Below are positions 16,901 through 24,477 of a DNA stretch of 25,766 nucleotides, piece by piece. The translations under genes were made by a program, and so were the position numbers. Every line of letters starts with the position of its first letter. Position 1 is the first letter of the stretch. The notes below the pieces were generated by a model. The model saw only the letters and a list, made by a program, of their open reading frames with translations. It was not told the DNA's origin and did no database searches. This DNA is from Fulvivirga aurantia (GTDB taxonomy: Bacteria > Bacteroidota > Bacteroidia > Cytophagales > Cyclobacteriaceae), in contig NZ_SMMD01000944.1 of NCBI RefSeq assembly GCF_009711475.1, forward strand, positions 1 through 25,766. Reading direction: 5' to 3'.

Positions 16901-17951
16901 GGTTGAAGAAACCAATGCCTTCATCAGAATGCTTTCAGATTCTCTACCTCAGTTGGTTTGGGTGCTAGGCCTGGATGGCAAGCCTGAGTATATCAATCAG
17001 CAAGCTAAAGACTTTATCGGAAAGCCAAATGCCAAATACGACAAGAAATGGCATCATAAATTCAACTTCCCTGCTGAAAGCGATAGGGACATTGGTGAGG
17101 TGTTTGAAGAGTCGCTGAAAGGTCAGGAAATATTTAAAGTAGAGCATCTCATAAAAAGAGCTGATGAAACGAGCCGTTGGTTCCTATCACTTGGTACACC
17201 ATTGGTCGATAGTGGAGGTAAAATCAACAAGTGGATCATTTCTTCCACCGACATCCATGATCAAAAAATGCTGGCAGATAGAAAAGACGAGTTTATTGGT
17301 ATAGCCAGCCATGAGCTAAAAACACCACTAACAAGTGTAAAAGCTTATACTGATCTATTGCTGGATCACCTGAAAAATGCTGATGATCAGGCAATTAAGT
17401 TGTACCTTAACAAGACCAGTTCAAACATTGTGAAGCTTGAAGGCTTCATCAACGACTTGCTGGATGTAAGCCGTATACAGTCTGGAAAACTGACTCTTAA
17501 ATACGAGCGATTTGATATGGACGAGCTGGTACAGGAGGCAGTAAAGCATGTAGCACCTGTAAACGATAAGCATAAAATTGAGGTGCATGGAAAGTTAGAT
17601 AAAATCATTGATGGTGATAAAGGTCGTATCGAACAGGTTTTAATAAACTTTCTCACCAATGCAATCAAGTATAGCCCGAACGCAGAGAAAATTGAGATTA
17701 ACGTATCTCTGGACGGTAGTTTTGCAAAAGTATCAGTAAGAGATTACGGTATGGGAATACCAAATTCCAAAATCAAGAAAATATTTGATAAATTCTATAG
17801 AGTTGAAGAACATAGTACCCATGTATCTGGTTTAGGTATTGGGTTGAGTATTTCTAAAGAGATTATTGACCGTCACAATGGCTTAATTGATGTTCAGAGC
17901 AGCAAAGAAGGCTCTATTTTTTCGTTTAAAATTCCAATTAAAAAATCATAA
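13911..17951 (+). CDS. CheB-CheR-PAS hybrid sensor histidine kinase
   Basis: 1346 aa. Domains in order: CheB methylesterase (about 8-190) with S16 in GASAGG, H44 and D136 in 'SGTGHDGSEG'; CheR methyltransferase (about 212-478) with 'GTDFSGYKTSTIHRRLEKRI', SAM motif 'GCATGEEAYS' (316-325), 'FATDID' and 'CRNLLIYF'; a PAS-like segment (about 520-625); a coiled coil (about 650-735) built of Asn-Glu-Glu-Leu heptads; further PAS domains (about 740-860, 880-1000, 1010-1125); HisKA with phospho-acceptor H1134 (SHELKTPL); HATPase with 'NFLTNAIKYSPN', 'DYGMGIP' and 'GLGIGLSI'. No receiver precedes CheB and no transmembrane segment is seen, so the protein is probably cytosolic. It probably senses an internal signal and phosphorylates the single-domain regulator that starts on its stop codon. 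Targets of the methylation domains are unknown. Confidence 0.93.
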   Translation: MSKKNSLNHIIAIGASAGGLEPLQELIGSLPPKLESAAIIVAQHTSPNYKSLLVNLLSKVNELEVVEAANRMQLSPNRIYTCPPDSNIIIENDHFSFTPSKQSYGPKPSVDTLFTSLAHNYGNKCIAVVLSGTGHDGSEGVVEIHKADGFAIAQKPDSAKYTGMPDSAILTGYVDMELTPKEIGLEIPKLFDTAYKNSIRIKNEEAEAQKEDLDVVDKIIEKIQHRTGTDFSGYKTSTIHRRLEKRIQDKKIKSIDAYLDYLENNENEIEELFLYLLIGVTAFFRNPESFAELEEYLQKQLFETADQDSFRVWIPGCATGEEAYSIAMILDDLINTKKCPAPSHIQIFATDIDQNPLKTARIGIYEGYTLESMPKYYRDKYIKSREDGKFEVRKSIKKLILFSKHDLTTNPPFLRLDLVSCRNLLIYFKSDLQNQVIPLFHYSLNAGGLLFLGKSETIGHFKELFSPLNGKHKLYQRKSTDSKVSHVPILRPLIARRQQAKESVSKKQEITTVASMVKETLYHGFEHPYVVVDDSLNIIEINKDVSPFLKLKPGSANLNIVKLINSEFQLEVRTASSKAIGNMETAKSRIKKIEINGEEKWLRIIVKPVLYSKPQNRFFIIIFETLDLDLEHSKHKTSDVDPKEQPIIVELEHELATTKEHMNSLVEELETSNEELQSLNEELQSSNEELQASNEELETSNEELQATNEELNIAYSELRSATAEVEKQSEEIIKYQQNMESLLHNTQQGFILVDRDYRIILFNNTANKIFKDIFGVKLQEDVLYIDLIPPKYLEAFHSRIKQAFEGKQLSFEQQIKKDKNRYLSFDYTPVVEQSNDDTNLVSISFIDITDKKEAELKLVKAVKQVESERKLWQNLFIDAPQLIAIVSGKKNTFSFVNESFQSFFGSQKMLGKDLANALPGINTKEIKNALQKVRETQENLSFTEKAISYKYDGEKEETKYFSVTFHPIYYDNSQEDVDEDVVIYAHEVTDQVRARKSVEETNAFIRMLSDSLPQLVWVLGLDGKPEYINQQAKDFIGKPNAKYDKKWHHKFNFPAESDRDIGEVFEESLKGQEIFKVEHLIKRADETSRWFLSLGTPLVDSGGKINKWIISSTDIHDQKMLADRKDEFIGIASHELKTPLTSVKAYTDLLLDHLKNADDQAIKLYLNKTSSNIVKLEGFINDLLDVSRIQSGKLTLKYERFDMDELVQEAVKHVAPVNDKHKIEVHGKLDKIIDGDKGRIEQVLINFLTNAIKYSPNAEKIEINVSLDGSFAKVSVRDYGMGIPNSKIKKIFDKFYRVEEHSTHVSGLGIGLSISKEIIDRHNGLIDVQSSKEGSIFSFKIPIKKS
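15924..16046 (+). repeat. Heptad repeat encoding a coiled coil in the kinase
   Basis: Six tandem 21-bp-phase units encode residues 672-712 (SNEELQS, LNEELQS, SNEELQA, SNEELET, SNEELQA, TNEELN). This is the signal helix typical of CheB-CheR-PAS kinases. The codons differ between units, so it is protein-level rather than recent DNA duplication. Confidence 0.85.
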
Positions 17952-18316
17952 TGAGATCAAAAGTTTTAATCTGTGATGATGAGAAAGATATACTCCAGGT
18001 CGTAAAGATCGTTTTGGAGAAAGAGGGATATGAAGTAGCCACAGAGAGTGCTGTCATAAATGCTGTAGAATTGGTAGAAAAGCATAGACCTGACTTGATA
18101 CTCATGGATATTTGGATACCTGAGATAGGAGGCTCAAAAGCTGTAAAACAACTTAAGTCAAATCCTGAAACGGCTAAAGTGCCTGTATTGCTATTTTCTG
18201 CCAATAATAAAATAGAAAATATTGCAGAAGACTCGGGTGCCGATGGCTATATATGCAAACCTTTTGATGTACAAGACCTGGTCAACGGCATAGCCAAAGC
18301 AGGCGTAAAAGTCTGA
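17951..18316 (+). CDS. Single-domain response regulator
   Basis: 121 aa, a lone receiver domain. Acidic pocket D9-D10, phospho-acceptor D53 (LILMDIWIP), S83 in place of Thr (LLFSAN) and K103 (CKPF). No output domain, so it likely acts by protein contact or as a phosphorelay intermediate. Its ATG shares one base with the kinase stop (TAATG), so the two are translationally coupled and most likely cognate. Confidence 0.95.
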   Translation: MRSKVLICDDEKDILQVVKIVLEKEGYEVATESAVINAVELVEKHRPDLILMDIWIPEIGGSKAVKQLKSNPETAKVPVLLFSANNKIENIAEDSGADGYICKPFDVQDLVNGIAKAGVKV

Positions 18317-18330
18317 TTTATAGTAAATTA

Positions 18331-18359
18331 TGGCTTAAAATCTTATTATAAGCCGTTTT
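18331..18359 (+). terminator. Weak terminator-like hairpin after the response regulator
   Basis: GGCTTA (18332-18337) can pair with TAAGCC (18349-18354), followed by GTTTTA. The stem is only 6 bp and AT-rich, and the T-run is short, so it is a modest candidate. Confidence 0.4.
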
Positions 18360-18368
18360 AATTACGTT

Positions 18369-18400
18369 TTGTAATTACGTTTTCCTTTTTATTATCTTTG
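18369..18400 (+). promoter_or_regulatory. Promoter of the trhO-mogA-M23 operon
   Basis: TTG (18369-18371), a 21-bp spacer and TATCTTTG (18393-18400) match the Bacteroidota consensus exactly. The ATG is 30 nt past the -7 box, giving a leader of about 26 nt. Confidence 0.78.
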
Positions 18401-18430
18401 CACTTTCGTTAACAAAATCATTCATGCAAA

Positions 18431-19459
18431 ATGATTCTACACAACAGAGTAAACAAAAAGATTCTGAAGGAAAAAATTCAGAATAGTGACGAAAAGCGCG
18501 TCACACTTTCATTTTATCGATATGTAAAACTACCTGATCCACAAGCCTACCGCGATCAGTTATATCTTGACTTTCATAAACTTGGAGTTTTCGGGCGTAT
18601 TTATGTGGCCGAAGAGGGTATAAACGCCCAAATAAGCGTTCCTCAGGAAAATTTCGATGCGTTTGAAAGTTATATCAACAACTCAAAAGAGCTCGAAGGC
18701 GAGCGTTTAAATGTAGCTGTAGAAGATGATGGTAAGTCATTTTTTAAGCTAAAAATACAGGTACGAAACAAAATCGTAGCCGATGGCTTAGATGATAAGT
18801 CTTTTGATGTTACCAAAAAAGGGATTCATCTCAGCGCAGAAAAATTCAATGAGCTAGCCAGTGACCCAAATACTGTGCTCATAGATATGAGAAACCACTA
18901 CGAGAGTGAAGTGGGGCATTTTAAAGGTGCTATTACGCCTGATGTAGACACTTTCAAACAATCATTACCCATTGTAGAAGACCTCTTACAGGATAAGAAA
19001 GATAAAAATATCGTCATGTACTGCACAGGAGGTATCAGATGCGAAAAAGCCAGCGCTTACTACAAACACAAAGGCTTTGAGAATGTATTTCAGCTAGAGG
19101 GTGGCATCATTGAGTATGCCCGTCAGGTGAAAGACAAAGGGCTTGAAAACAGATTTGTAGGCAAAAACTTCGTTTTTGATGAGCGATTGGGAGAGCGTAT
19201 TTCAGACGAAATCATAAGCCACTGTCACCAATGCGGTGACCCGTGTGATACGCATACCAACTGTAAAAATGATGGGTGCCATTTACTGTTTATTCAATGT
19301 GAGAAATGTGCCGAGAAGTTTGAAGGGTGCTGCAGCACAGAGTGTACAGACATCATCAACTTGCCGGAGGAAGAGCAGAAAAAAATGCGTACAGGTATTA
19401 ACAAAGGGCGCCAGGTATTCAAAAAAGGACGATCAAGTAAATTACTTTTTAAGAAATGA
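18431..19459 (+). CDS. trhO: Rhodanese-domain tRNA uridine(34) hydroxylase TrhO
   Basis: 342 aa. TrhO/YceA enzymes hydroxylate C5 of wobble uridine 34 in certain tRNAs in an O2-dependent reaction in the cytoplasm. An N-terminal acylphosphatase-like domain ('[17 protein letters not shown]', '[15 protein letters not shown]') precedes the rhodanese domain ('[19 protein letters not shown]', active-site loop '[12 protein letters not shown]' with Cys198). The C-terminus carries a Cys-rich zinc-like segment ('[15 protein letters not shown]', '[16 protein letters not shown]'), usual in this family. It is the first gene of an operon; mogA overlaps its end by 4 bp. Confidence 0.93.
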   Translation: MILHNRVNKKILKEKIQNSDEKRVTLSFYRYVKLPDPQAYRDQLYLDFHKLGVFGRIYVAEEGINAQISVPQENFDAFESYINNSKELEGERLNVAVEDDGKSFFKLKIQVRNKIVADGLDDKSFDVTKKGIHLSAEKFNELASDPNTVLIDMRNHYESEVGHFKGAITPDVDTFKQSLPIVEDLLQDKKDKNIVMYCTGGIRCEKASAYYKHKGFENVFQLEGGIIEYARQVKDKGLENRFVGKNFVFDERLGERISDEIISHCHQCGDPCDTHTNCKNDGCHLLFIQCEKCAEKFEGCCSTECTDIINLPEEEQKKMRTGINKGRQVFKKGRSSKLLFKK

Positions 19460-19992
19460 GTGAGAAAGCAATAATTGGAATCATCAATGTTTCTGATAGA
19501 GCCAGCAGAGGAGAATATGAAGATACCCCGGGTAAGGCCATTGTTTCTACGCTCAACGACTACCTCACCTCGGAGTGGGACAGCGTGTACGCCATCATAC
19601 CTGATGAGCAAGACCAGATTGAGGCAAAAATGAAAGAAATGGCGGATGAAAAAGGCTGTTGCCTTATTATCACTTCCGGGGGCACCGGACCTGCCAAAAG
19701 AGACGTTACGCCAGAGGCCACAGAAGCCGTTTGTGATAAGATGATGCCCGGTTTTGGTGAGCGTATGCGTCAGGAAAGTTTAAAGTTTGTACCTACCGCC
19801 ATTCTCTCCCGACAAACAGCGGGTATTAGAAATCAAACATTAATTGTTAACTTACCGGGGAAACCAAAAGCGATCAGAGAGTGTTTAGACGCTGTGTTTC
19901 CGGCAATTCCTTATTGTATAGACTTGTTGGAAGGGCCTTTTCTTAAATGTGATGAGAAAATAATCAAAGCATTTAGGCCAAAGAACAAATAG
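19456..19992 (+). CDS. mogA: Molybdopterin adenylyltransferase
   Basis: 178 aa. MogA activates molybdopterin by adenylylation before molybdate insertion in cofactor synthesis. Family motifs are '[19 protein letters not shown]' near the start, the nucleotide-binding '[19 protein letters not shown]' (about 72-90), '[22 protein letters not shown]' and '[13 protein letters not shown]'. Length is normal for MogA, without an added MoeA domain. Coupled to trhO by an ATGA overlap and followed 6 nt later by the M23 gene. No other molybdenum gene is nearby, so the operon link to tRNA modification is a conserved oddity or coincidence. Confidence 0.9.
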   Translation: MSEKAIIGIINVSDRASRGEYEDTPGKAIVSTLNDYLTSEWDSVYAIIPDEQDQIEAKMKEMADEKGCCLIITSGGTGPAKRDVTPEATEAVCDKMMPGFGERMRQESLKFVPTAILSRQTAGIRNQTLIVNLPGKPKAIRECLDAVFPAIPYCIDLLEGPFLKCDEKIIKAFRPKNK

Positions 19993-19998
19993 TGTAAG

Positions 19999-20985
19999 AT
20001 GGCTAGAATAAAATATTACTACGATACAGAAACCTGTAAGTATGAGCGAGTAAAAGTAAAGTCGCAGGACGTTATCCTAAACTTCCTGGGCCTCGCATCT
20101 ATGATTGTGGTAGTTTCTGTTGGCCTTCTCATGTTATATAATGCATATTTTGAATCTCCAAAAGAGCTTATGCTCAAAAATGAGGTGGCCGAAATGGAGT
20201 ATTATTACCAAAGTTTGCAAGAGAAGGTAGATGAACTTGAGAAAGTGGTAGCCTCCCTCGAAGATCGTGATGACGATATCTACAGGGTGGTTTTAGGAGC
20301 AGATCCTATAGATCCTGCCGTGAGAAATGCCGGTATTGGTGGTGTTGATCGTTATGAGGAGATAAAAAACAAGAGCCTTGACCACGAAAAAGTAATTGTA
20401 TCATTGAGCGAGGATGTAAATAAGCTGAGACGGAAAATGTACATTCAGTCAAAATCATATGACGATATCGTGGAGTTGGCAGAGAATAAGGTAAAGATGT
20501 TTGCCGCTATTCCAGCTATTCAGCCCATTTCAAATCAGGAGCTAATTAGGTTGGCTTCGGGTTATGGTTATAGAATTCATCCGATTTATAAGGTAAAGAA
20601 GCTACACACGGGTATAGATTTCTCTGCCCCTATCGGCACCCCAATTTATGCCACGGCAGATGGTACCGTTTCTAAAGCGAAAGTGAGATTTAGCGGTTAT
20701 GGAAAAACAGTAGAGATTGATCATGGCTTTGGTTTCAAAACCAGATATGCGCACATGCATGATTTTGAAGTGAAGGAAGGGCAGCAGGTAAAACGTGGAC
20801 AAATCATTGGTTATGTGGGTAACACGGGGCTTTCTACTGCACCTCACCTACACTACGAGGTGATAAGAAATGATAAGAAAATTAACCCCGTTCATTATTT
20901 CTTCAACGATTTAGACCCCGAAGAATATGAAAAAGTGATTGAATTAGCTTCAATAGAGAACCAATCATTAGGTGGTGATAAATAA
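19999..20985 (+). CDS. Membrane-anchored M23 (LytM) peptidase
   Basis: 328 aa. A cytoplasmic tail of about 25 residues, a single transmembrane helix (about 26-48), a coiled-coil region (about 58-160), then a LytM domain (about 185-300) in the periplasm. Zinc ligands and catalytic His are all present: H203 and D207 (HTGID), H252 (AHMH) and H283-L-H285. It is therefore predicted to be an active peptidoglycan endopeptidase rather than an EnvC-like inactive activator. Third gene of the trhO operon, ending before the his leader. Confidence 0.92.
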   Translation: MARIKYYYDTETCKYERVKVKSQDVILNFLGLASMIVVVSVGLLMLYNAYFESPKELMLKNEVAEMEYYYQSLQEKVDELEKVVASLEDRDDDIYRVVLGADPIDPAVRNAGIGGVDRYEEIKNKSLDHEKVIVSLSEDVNKLRRKMYIQSKSYDDIVELAENKVKMFAAIPAIQPISNQELIRLASGYGYRIHPIYKVKKLHTGIDFSAPIGTPIYATADGTVSKAKVRFSGYGKTVEIDHGFGFKTRYAHMHDFEVKEGQQVKRGQIIGYVGNTGLSTAPHLHYEVIRNDKKINPVHYFFNDLDPEEYEKVIELASIENQSLGGDK

Positions 20986-21006
20986 TTCTAAACCTTTTAT
21001 CTCGGG

Positions 21007-21040
21007 TTGTGTTTTTAAAATAAATGAAAGTTAATCTTTG
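21007..21040 (+). promoter_or_regulatory. Candidate promoter of the his leader transcript
   Basis: TTG (21007-21009) and TAATCTTTG (21032-21040) resemble the -33 and -7 elements, with one extra base in the -7 box and a 22-bp spacer. It would start RNA about 30 nt before the leader peptide ATG. An alternative is TTG at 21038-21040 with TACTTCGC at 21061-21068. The choice is unresolved. Confidence 0.35.
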
Positions 21041-21075
21041 ATCTTATAAAATCTTTTTACTACTTCGCGTCAACA

Positions 21076-21159
21076 ATGCAATTATACAGCGCAACATATA
21101 ACCATCATCACCATCATCATGTTAACTCAGCATCGATGCATGGGCGGTTTATGTTATAG
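21076..21159 (+). CDS. hisL: Histidine operon leader peptide
   Basis: 27 codons: M-Q-L-Y-S-A-T-Y-N, then six consecutive His codons (21103-21120), then V-N-S-A-S-M-H-G-R-F-M-L and TAG. A seventh His codon is at 21139. It sits between a promoter-like region and an intrinsic terminator, directly upstream of hisG. This is the arrangement of classical attenuation, in which shortage of charged tRNA-His stalls the ribosome at the His run and prevents termination. The peptide has no other expected function. Confidence 0.88.
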   Translation: MQLYSATYNHHHHHHVNSASMHGRFML

Positions 21160-21225
21160 CTATATTTATATAGATATTATCACAAAAACATTAAGGCTTA
21201 CCATGCGGTAAGCCTTTTTTATTTT
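21136..21225 (+). promoter_or_regulatory. his attenuator: antiterminator segment competing with the terminator
   Basis: GCATGG (21138-21143), at the end of hisL, can pair with CCATGC (21201-21206), which covers the last two bases of the terminator 5' arm and its loop. After a 2x2 internal loop, GGTTT (21146-21150) can pair with AGGCT (21194-21198) using G-U pairs. This helix and the terminator are mutually exclusive. A ribosome stalled at 21103-21120 leaves 21136 onward free; a ribosome reaching the stop at 21157-21159 covers it. Fit by eye, no energies calculated. Confidence 0.6.
21193..21225 (+). terminator. his attenuator terminator
   Basis: A perfect 10-bp stem, AAGGCTTACC (21193-21202) with GGTAAGCCTT (21207-21216), loop ATGC, followed by TTTT then ATTTT. 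It lies 62 nt before hisG and 33 nt after the leader-peptide stop, so it ends leader transcripts when histidine is plentiful. Confidence 0.92.
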
Positions 21226-21287
21226 ACTCAATTTCAAACAAGAACTTCAGAATACTTAACAGGTAAAGCACAAAGCAAACAGGAACT

Positions 21288-22148
21288 ATGGAAAACAAAC
21301 TTAGAATTGCCATTCAAAAATCAGGAAGACTTCAGGAGAAATCAGTTAAACTACTTCGCGAGTGTGGTCTGTATTTCAGCAATGGCCCAAACAGACTTAA
21401 GACAGAATCTTACAACTTCCCGGCAGAGATTCTTTTTCTAAGAGACGATGATATCCCTCAATATGTAGAAGATGGCGTGGCAGACATCGGAATTGTTGGA
21501 GAGAACGTTTTTCTGGAAAAAAAGAAAGACATTGAGATAACCCAACGCCTCGATTTCGCAAAATGCAGACTTTCTCTTGCCATCCCTAAAGGCGATACAT
21601 ACGAAGGTATTCAGTCATTTGACGGTAAACAGATTGCCACCTCCTACCCTAACATCATCAAAGACTTTCTAGCCAAAAACAACATATCTGCAGAGATACA
21701 TGAGATCAGCGGATCTGTTGAAATCGCTCCGGGAATCGGACTAGCAGATGCTATATGCGATATTGTAAGTACCGGTAGCACACTTATGAGCAACGGCTTA
21801 AAAGAGGTTGAAACTGTGATTAAGTCTGAGGCAGTTTTAGTTTCCGGAAAATCTTTATCAGCTGAGAAACAAGCTATTTTGGACAAGCTTATCTTCAGGG
21901 TAAAAGCAGTAAATAAGGCTAAAAACACTAAATACATGTTGCTAAACGCACCCAATGACAGCGTAAAAGAAATATGCAGCGTATTGCCGGGTATGAAAAG
22001 TCCAACTGTCTTACCTTTAAAAGAGAGTGGCTGGTCTTCTGTGCACTCAGTGGTAAATGAAGACGAATTCTGGGACAAAATAGACGAACTTAAAGCACTT
22101 GGAGCCCAGGGAATTTTAGTTGTACCTATCGAAAAAATGATACTCTAA
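21288..22148 (+). CDS. hisG: ATP phosphoribosyltransferase, long form
   Basis: 286 aa. Catalyses the first committed step of histidine synthesis (ATP + PRPP to phosphoribosyl-ATP). Catalytic part: 'LRIAIQKSGRLQEKS', 'RDDDIPQYVEDGVADIGIVGENV', and PRPP-binding segment 'GSVEIAPGIGLADAICDIVSTGSTL'. The extra C-terminal domain (about 210-286, ending 'LGAQGILVVPIEKMI') is the ACT-like regulatory part of the long form, which mediates histidine feedback inhibition and does not need HisZ. It therefore has both attenuation and feedback control. HisD starts on its stop codon (TAATG). Confidence 0.96.
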   Translation: MENKLRIAIQKSGRLQEKSVKLLRECGLYFSNGPNRLKTESYNFPAEILFLRDDDIPQYVEDGVADIGIVGENVFLEKKKDIEITQRLDFAKCRLSLAIPKGDTYEGIQSFDGKQIATSYPNIIKDFLAKNNISAEIHEISGSVEIAPGIGLADAICDIVSTGSTLMSNGLKEVETVIKSEAVLVSGKSLSAEKQAILDKLIFRVKAVNKAKNTKYMLLNAPNDSVKEICSVLPGMKSPTVLPLKESGWSSVHSVVNEDEFWDKIDELKALGAQGILVVPIEKMIL

Positions 22149-23443
22149 TGTTGACTATTAAGAAATACCCAAAACCTGAGCAATGGGCAAGCATTCTACA
22201 ACGTCCTGTTCTGGAAACTGATTTTTTAGAAAGTGCAGTTAGAAATATTCTCACCCGCGTGAAGGCCTCAGGTGATAAAGCACTATTTGAATTTAATGAA
22301 CAGTTTGACAAATCGAAGATTGATGCTTTACAAGTGAGTGAAGATGAGTTAAAATCAGCAGATGACTCTACTGATGTAACACTTAAGACAGCCATAAAAC
22401 AAGCCTATGAAAACATTTATACTTTTCACAAGGAGCAAAAGCGTGAAGAACTTCGGGTAGATACCATGCCAGGGGTCACTTGCTGGCGAAAGGCTCTGCC
22501 TATTGAAAAAGTAGGTCTTTACATACCGGGTGGCACAGCACCATTGTTTTCTTCGGTACTTATGCTCGGTATACCAGCCAAAATTGCCGGCTGTTCTGAG
22601 ATAGTCTTATGCACCCCACCACAGCCAGATGGCAATATAAATCCAGCGATACTATATGCCGCCAAACTTGTGGGCATTACTAAAGTGTATAAAGTAGGTG
22701 GCGCCCAAGCCATAGCAGCCATGGCGTATGGTACCGAAAGCATAGCGCGGGTTGATAAGATTTTTGGGCCTGGCAACCAGTATGTAACTGCTGCCAAACA
22801 GATGGTGAGTCTACAGGGTACTGCTATAGATATGCCGGCCGGCCCATCAGAGGTGATGGTTTTGGCAGACGAGAGCAGCAATGCCGACTTTATTGCATCT
22901 GATTTGCTTTCTCAGGCTGAGCATGGCAAAGACAGCCAGGTGGTGCTCCTAAGTACAGATGAATCGCTTTTAGAAAGTGTAAATAAGGCCATCGAAAAAC
23001 AAATTGAGAGTTTACCTAGAAAGGTGATTGCGGTAGAAAGCCTAAGCAAAAGTGTGGGTGTTTTAGTAAAAGACACTGCCGAAATGATGCAGATGAGCAA
23101 CGCTTATGCTCCGGAACATTTAATTATAGCCACTAAAAATGCAGAAACATTAGCCGATCAGGTAATAAATGCTGGATCGGTATTTATTGGGGCATTCACC
23201 CCTGAATCTGCCGGAGATTACGCTTCTGGCACAAACCACACATTGCCTACCAACGGGGCGGCACGGGCCTATAGTGGGGTAAGTTTAGACAGCTTTACCA
23301 AACAAGTTACTTTTCAGCAAATAACTGAGGGTGGAATCAAATCACTCGGTCCTACCATCGAATTGATGGCTGAAGCAGAGGAACTTGCTGCTCACAAAAA
23401 TGCTGTTTCACTCAGACTCAAGTATCTGGAAAATGGAAATTGA
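22148..23443 (+). CDS. hisD: Histidinol dehydrogenase
   Basis: 431 aa. Oxidises L-histidinol to histidine in two NAD-dependent steps, with zinc. Family signatures: 'GLYIPGGTAPLFSSVLMLGIPA', 'KVGGAQAIAAMAYGT', 'VDKIFGPGNQYVTAAK', 'IDMPAGPSEVMVLAD', 'LLSQAEHGKDSQVVL' (zinc and catalytic region), 'NAYAPEHLII' and 'GDYASGTNHTLPTNGAAR'. Full length. Overlaps hisG by one base and hisC by 11 bases. Confidence 0.97.
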   Translation: MLTIKKYPKPEQWASILQRPVLETDFLESAVRNILTRVKASGDKALFEFNEQFDKSKIDALQVSEDELKSADDSTDVTLKTAIKQAYENIYTFHKEQKREELRVDTMPGVTCWRKALPIEKVGLYIPGGTAPLFSSVLMLGIPAKIAGCSEIVLCTPPQPDGNINPAILYAAKLVGITKVYKVGGAQAIAAMAYGTESIARVDKIFGPGNQYVTAAKQMVSLQGTAIDMPAGPSEVMVLADESSNADFIASDLLSQAEHGKDSQVVLLSTDESLLESVNKAIEKQIESLPRKVIAVESLSKSVGVLVKDTAEMMQMSNAYAPEHLIIATKNAETLADQVINAGSVFIGAFTPESAGDYASGTNHTLPTNGAARAYSGVSLDSFTKQVTFQQITEGGIKSLGPTIELMAEAEELAAHKNAVSLRLKYLENGN

Positions 23444-24467
23444 AAAATTGGTGAGGCCTAATATTCTGGCCTTAAAAGCTTACTCTTCAGCAAGAGATGA
23501 GTACAGCAGCACGGGTGAGGCTGTGTTATTAGATGCCAACGAAAACCCATATAAATCAGCTGTAAACCGATACCCTGACCCCTACCAACGTGAGGTAAAA
23601 AGCAAACTGGCAGAAATTAAATCTGTAAAACCGAGTCAAATTTTTCTTGGCAATGGTAGTGATGAGGCTATAGATCTTATTTTCAGAATTTTCTGCGAAC
23701 CGGGAAAGGATAATATCGTCATCACTGACCCAACTTATGGCATGTATGAGGTTTCTGCTGGTATCAATAACATTGAAATCATCAAAGCCCCGCTGAATAC
23801 CGATTTTAGTCTGGATCCCGGAGCCGTTTTAACTGCCATAAATGAGAATACAAAGGTGGTATTTTTGTGCTCACCCAATAACCCATCAGGTAATCTTCTG
23901 GATGAAGCCGCTATTGAAAAGATTGCAGATAGTTTCAATGGTATTCTGGTGGTTGACGAAGCGTATATTGATTTTGCCGGAACAGCATCATTTGCAAAAA
24001 ATCTTGATAAGTACAAGCAACTGATAGTACTGCAAACTTTTTCTAAAGCCTGGGGTATGGCTGGGGTACGTTTGGGTATGGCATTTGCCAATCAGGAGAT
24101 CATCAGCCTTTTCAATAAGGTAAAACCTCCCTACAACATCAATGAGCTCACACAACAATATGCCTTACAGCAACTGTCTAATCCCGAGTTGATCAGGAAA
24201 AACATAGTGCAAATCATAGCAGAACGCGATAAGCTGAAACGTGAACTAGAAAGCTTACCGTCTGTTGACATGGTTTTTCCCTCTGATAGTAACTTTTTGT
24301 TAGTAAGGTTTTCGAATGCAAAAACACTATTTGATCAATTAGTTGAGAAGAAAATCATTGTAAGGGACAGATCAAAAGTAAGATTTGGTGATAATTGCTT
24401 GAGAATTACTGTAGGCACACCTGAAGAAAATAATTTATTAATCGACACGCTAAAAGCATTGCAATAA
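23433..24467 (+). CDS. hisC: Histidinol-phosphate aminotransferase
   Basis: 344 aa from the start chosen here. PLP-dependent fold-type I enzyme that converts imidazole acetol phosphate to histidinol phosphate. Motifs: 'LDANENPYKSAVNRYPDPYQ', 'LGNGSDEAIDLIFRIFCEPG', 'LCSPNNPSGN', 'VDEAYIDFAG', and PLP lysine K205 in 'TFSKAWGMAGVRLG'. The frame is open upstream to 23385, but residues before Met17 lack family similarity and would overlap hisD by 59 bp; the ATG at 23433 gives MEIEKLVRPNIL, normal for HisC. It overlaps hisD by 11 bp and precedes hisB by 10 nt. Confidence 0.96.
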   Translation: MEIEKLVRPNILALKAYSSARDEYSSTGEAVLLDANENPYKSAVNRYPDPYQREVKSKLAEIKSVKPSQIFLGNGSDEAIDLIFRIFCEPGKDNIVITDPTYGMYEVSAGINNIEIIKAPLNTDFSLDPGAVLTAINENTKVVFLCSPNNPSGNLLDEAAIEKIADSFNGILVVDEAYIDFAGTASFAKNLDKYKQLIVLQTFSKAWGMAGVRLGMAFANQEIISLFNKVKPPYNINELTQQYALQQLSNPELIRKNIVQIIAERDKLKRELESLPSVDMVFPSDSNFLLVRFSNAKTLFDQLVEKKIIVRDRSKVRFGDNCLRITVGTPEENNLLIDTLKALQ

Positions 24468-24477
24468 TCATTGAAGT

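Noticed and set aside
20986..21020. Possible terminator after the M23 gene (AACC / GGTT followed by a T-run)
   Set aside because: The stem is only about 4 bp with a long loop; too weak to call.
21103..21120. Six His codons that look like an engineered hexahistidine tag or vector sequence
   Set aside because: They lie in a short ORF directly before a perfect intrinsic terminator and hisG, with complementary antiterminator sequence; natural attenuation explains them better than contamination.
23385..23432. Earlier start of hisC at 23385
   Set aside because: The 16 extra residues come from hisD sequence read in another frame; HisC proteins normally begin near the Met at 23433.
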